Shown one piece after another: positions 13,866 to 15,477 of a DNA stretch of 15,477 bases; the first letter of the stretch is position 1, and every line of letters begins with the position of its first letter. The notes under the pieces were generated by a model that was given only the letters and a program-made list of their open reading frames with translations, was not told the origin of the DNA and made no database searches. The stretch is from Hyphomicrobiales bacterium (GTDB taxonomy: Bacteria; Pseudomonadota; Alphaproteobacteria; Rhizobiales; TMED25): positions 1-15,477 of the forward strand of contig JADHLM010000017.1 of the NCBI GenBank assembly GCA_016780665.1. The letters run 5' to 3'. A program made the position numbers and the translations under genes.

Positions 13866-15477
13866 TTGGATAAAAAATATTCACATCAAGATATTGAAAA
13901 AAGAATACATTCAAAATGGGAATTAAATGATTCTTTCAAAGCACCTACGAACCTAGATTCACAAAATGAAAACTATTGCATAGTTATTCCACCACCAAAT
14001 GTGACAGGAAATCTGCACATGGGACATGCCCTAAATAATACACTTCAGGATATATTAATTAGATACAACAGGATGCTTGGTAAAGATGTATTATGGCAAG
14101 CTGGCACAGATCATGCAGGCATAGCGACGCAAATGGTCGTTGAAAGAAAGCTAGATAATGATAAAAAATTAAAGAAAGAAGATCTTGGAAGAGATAAATT
14201 TGTTGATGAAATATGGAAGTGGAAAGAAGAGTCTGGCGGTCAAATAATCAACCAACTTAAAAGACTTGGATCTTCATGCGATTGGAGTCGAGAAAGGTTC
14301 ACCTTAGATGAAGGTTTGAGCAAAGCAGTTATTCATGTTTTTAATAAATTATATGAAGATGGTCTGATTTATAGAGATAAAAGGCTTGTCAACTGGGATA
14401 CTAAATTCCAAACAGCCATATCTGATCTTGAGGTCCAACAAAAAGAAGTTGAAGGTAACTTATGGTATATTAAGTATGAGCTTGAGGGGGATAAAAATAC
14501 ATTTATAACAATAGCCACAACAAGACCAGAGACATTACTTGGTGATACTGCAATAGCTGTTAATCCTGAAGATCCCAAACATAAAAAATTGATAGGCAAA
14601 AAAGCAATTATTCCTCTCTCAGGAAGAGTTATACCAATTATTGGAGATGATTACGCCAAATTGGAAGAAGGTACCGGTGCTGTAAAAATAACTCCTGCAC
14701 ATGACTTTAATGATTTCGAGGTGGGAAAAAGAAATGGTCTTGAAATGATTAATATTATGGATCGTAAGGGTGCTCTCGTCGAAGAAGATTTTATACCTGA
14801 AAAGTATAGAGGTCTTTACCGATTTGATGCAAGAAAACAGATCCTGAAGGATCTGGAGGGTGAAGGTTGTCTTGTAAAAGTAGAAGAACATACTCATAGT
14901 GTACCACATGGTGATAGATCGGGCGTCATTATAGAGCCATATCTTACAGATCAGTGGTATGTTGATGCAAAAAAACTAGCAGTAGATGCAATAAAAGCTG
15001 TAAAAAACAAACAAACAAAGTTTGTGCCATCAAATTGGGAAAAAACTTATTTTGAGTGGATGGATAATATTCAGCCATGGTGTATATCACGACAGCTGTG
15101 GTGGGGACACCAAATTCCTGTATGGTATGGTCCTGATGAAACCTATTTTGTTGCTGTTAATGAAAACGAAGCACTACAAAAAGCAAAAGAACATTACGGT
15201 AAATCGGTCTCTTTAAAAAGAGATGAAGATGTTTTAGATACGTGGTTCTCATCTGCACTATGGCCTTTTAGTACATTAGGATGGCCTAAACATACTAACG
15301 AATTTAAAAAATATTATAATACTGATGTTTTGGTTACAGGATTTGATATCATATTTTTTTGGGTTGCTCGCATGATGATGATGGGGCTCTATTTTACTAA
15401 AGAAGTCCCATTCCATACCATTTATATTCACGCATTAGTGAGAGACGAACAAGGGCAAAAAATGTCTAAATCAAAAG
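13866..15477 (+). CDS. valS: Valyl-tRNA synthetase, N-terminal part (runs off the window)
   Basis: ValS charges tRNA-Val. An open frame of 537 codons runs from TTG 13866 to the right edge without a stop. AAGGA (13854-13858) precedes the TTG by 7 nt, and the translation DKKYSHQDIEKRIHSKWE matches the normal ValS N-terminus, so TTG is taken as the start; no suitable in-frame ATG exists. Class I landmarks are PPPNVTGNLHMGH with the HIGH-type HMGH at residues 51-54, DHAGIATQ, the CP1 editing domain (TTRPETLLGDTA), QPWCISRQLWWGH, and KMSKS at 532-536 just before the window ends. The gene lies 19 bp after tolC and is likely co-transcribed with it. Confidence 0.95.
   Translation, partial: MDKKYSHQDIEKRIHSKWELNDSFKAPTNLDSQNENYCIVIPPPNVTGNLHMGHALNNTLQDILIRYNRMLGKDVLWQAGTDHAGIATQMVVERKLDNDKKLKKEDLGRDKFVDEIWKWKEESGGQIINQLKRLGSSCDWSRERFTLDEGLSKAVIHVFNKLYEDGLIYRDKRLVNWDTKFQTAISDLEVQQKEVEGNLWYIKYELEGDKNTFITIATTRPETLLGDTAIAVNPEDPKHKKLIGKKAIIPLSGRVIPIIGDDYAKLEEGTGAVKITPAHDFNDFEVGKRNGLEMINIMDRKGALVEEDFIPEKYRGLYRFDARKQILKDLEGEGCLVKVEEHTHSVPHGDRSGVIIEPYLTDQWYVDAKKLAVDAIKAVKNKQTKFVPSNWEKTYFEWMDNIQPWCISRQLWWGHQIPVWYGPDETYFVAVNENEALQKAKEHYGKSVSLKRDEDVLDTWFSSALWPFSTLGWPKHTNEFKKYYNTDVLVTGFDIIFFWVARMMMMGLYFTKEVPFHTIYIHALVRDEQGQKMSKSK

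Noticed and set aside
1..15477. CRISPR arrays, insertion sequences, phage genes, rRNA, riboswitches, or a defence cassette
   Set aside because: I saw no tandem spaced repeats, transposase or integrase motifs, rRNA segments or conserved riboswitch cores; almost all sequence is accounted for by housekeeping genes.

Overview
The window is a very AT-rich, tightly packed piece of bacterial chromosome. Gene content and order point to an alphaproteobacterium: nuoM-nuoN-birA-rnj-DUF1467-proS-lolC-lolD, then pcm-tolC-valS. The AT bias, the many gene overlaps and the near absence of spacers suggest a streamlined, probably marine lineage (SAR11-like or similar). The lineage is an inference from style and synteny and was not placed by any search.

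Layout. (1) Positions 1-7724, plus strand: one probable transcription unit. It holds the end of nuoM, nuoN (respiratory complex I), birA (biotin protein ligase), an RNase J-type nuclease, a small DUF1467 membrane protein, the short alphaproteobacterial prolyl-tRNA synthetase, and the lipoprotein-release ABC transporter LolC/E plus LolD. Junctions are 9 bp or less or overlapping (1, 4, 8 and 8 bp overlaps). (2) Positions 7721-8722, minus strand: cysteine synthase, overlapping lolD tail to tail by 4 bp. (3) A 109-bp divergent promoter region, then on the plus strand an unrecognised 52-aa single-pass membrane protein with a TTG start (8832-8990), a VOC/glyoxalase-fold protein, and a large divergent carboxyltransferase (pyruvate carboxylase subunit B/OadA-like) without a visible biotinyl domain. 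(4) Positions 11490-11684, minus strand: tRNA-Cys(GCA) and tRNA-Asn(GTT). The carboxyltransferase reading frame runs into the antisense of tRNA-Asn and finds its stop codon there. (5) Positions 11852-15477, plus strand: a pcm-like methyltransferase, a TolC-family outer-membrane channel, and valS from a TTG start to the window edge, just past its KMSKS motif.

Together these are mostly housekeeping functions: respiration, biotinylation, RNA turnover, tRNA charging, envelope lipoprotein sorting, cysteine synthesis and outer-membrane export. I see no phage, transposon, CRISPR or defence cassette. The parts most worth attention are the unusual carboxyltransferase and its overlap with the tRNA gene, the small membrane protein, two genes missing from otherwise conserved alphaproteobacterial neighbourhoods (coaX and popZ), and a possibly leaderless cysteine synthase transcript.
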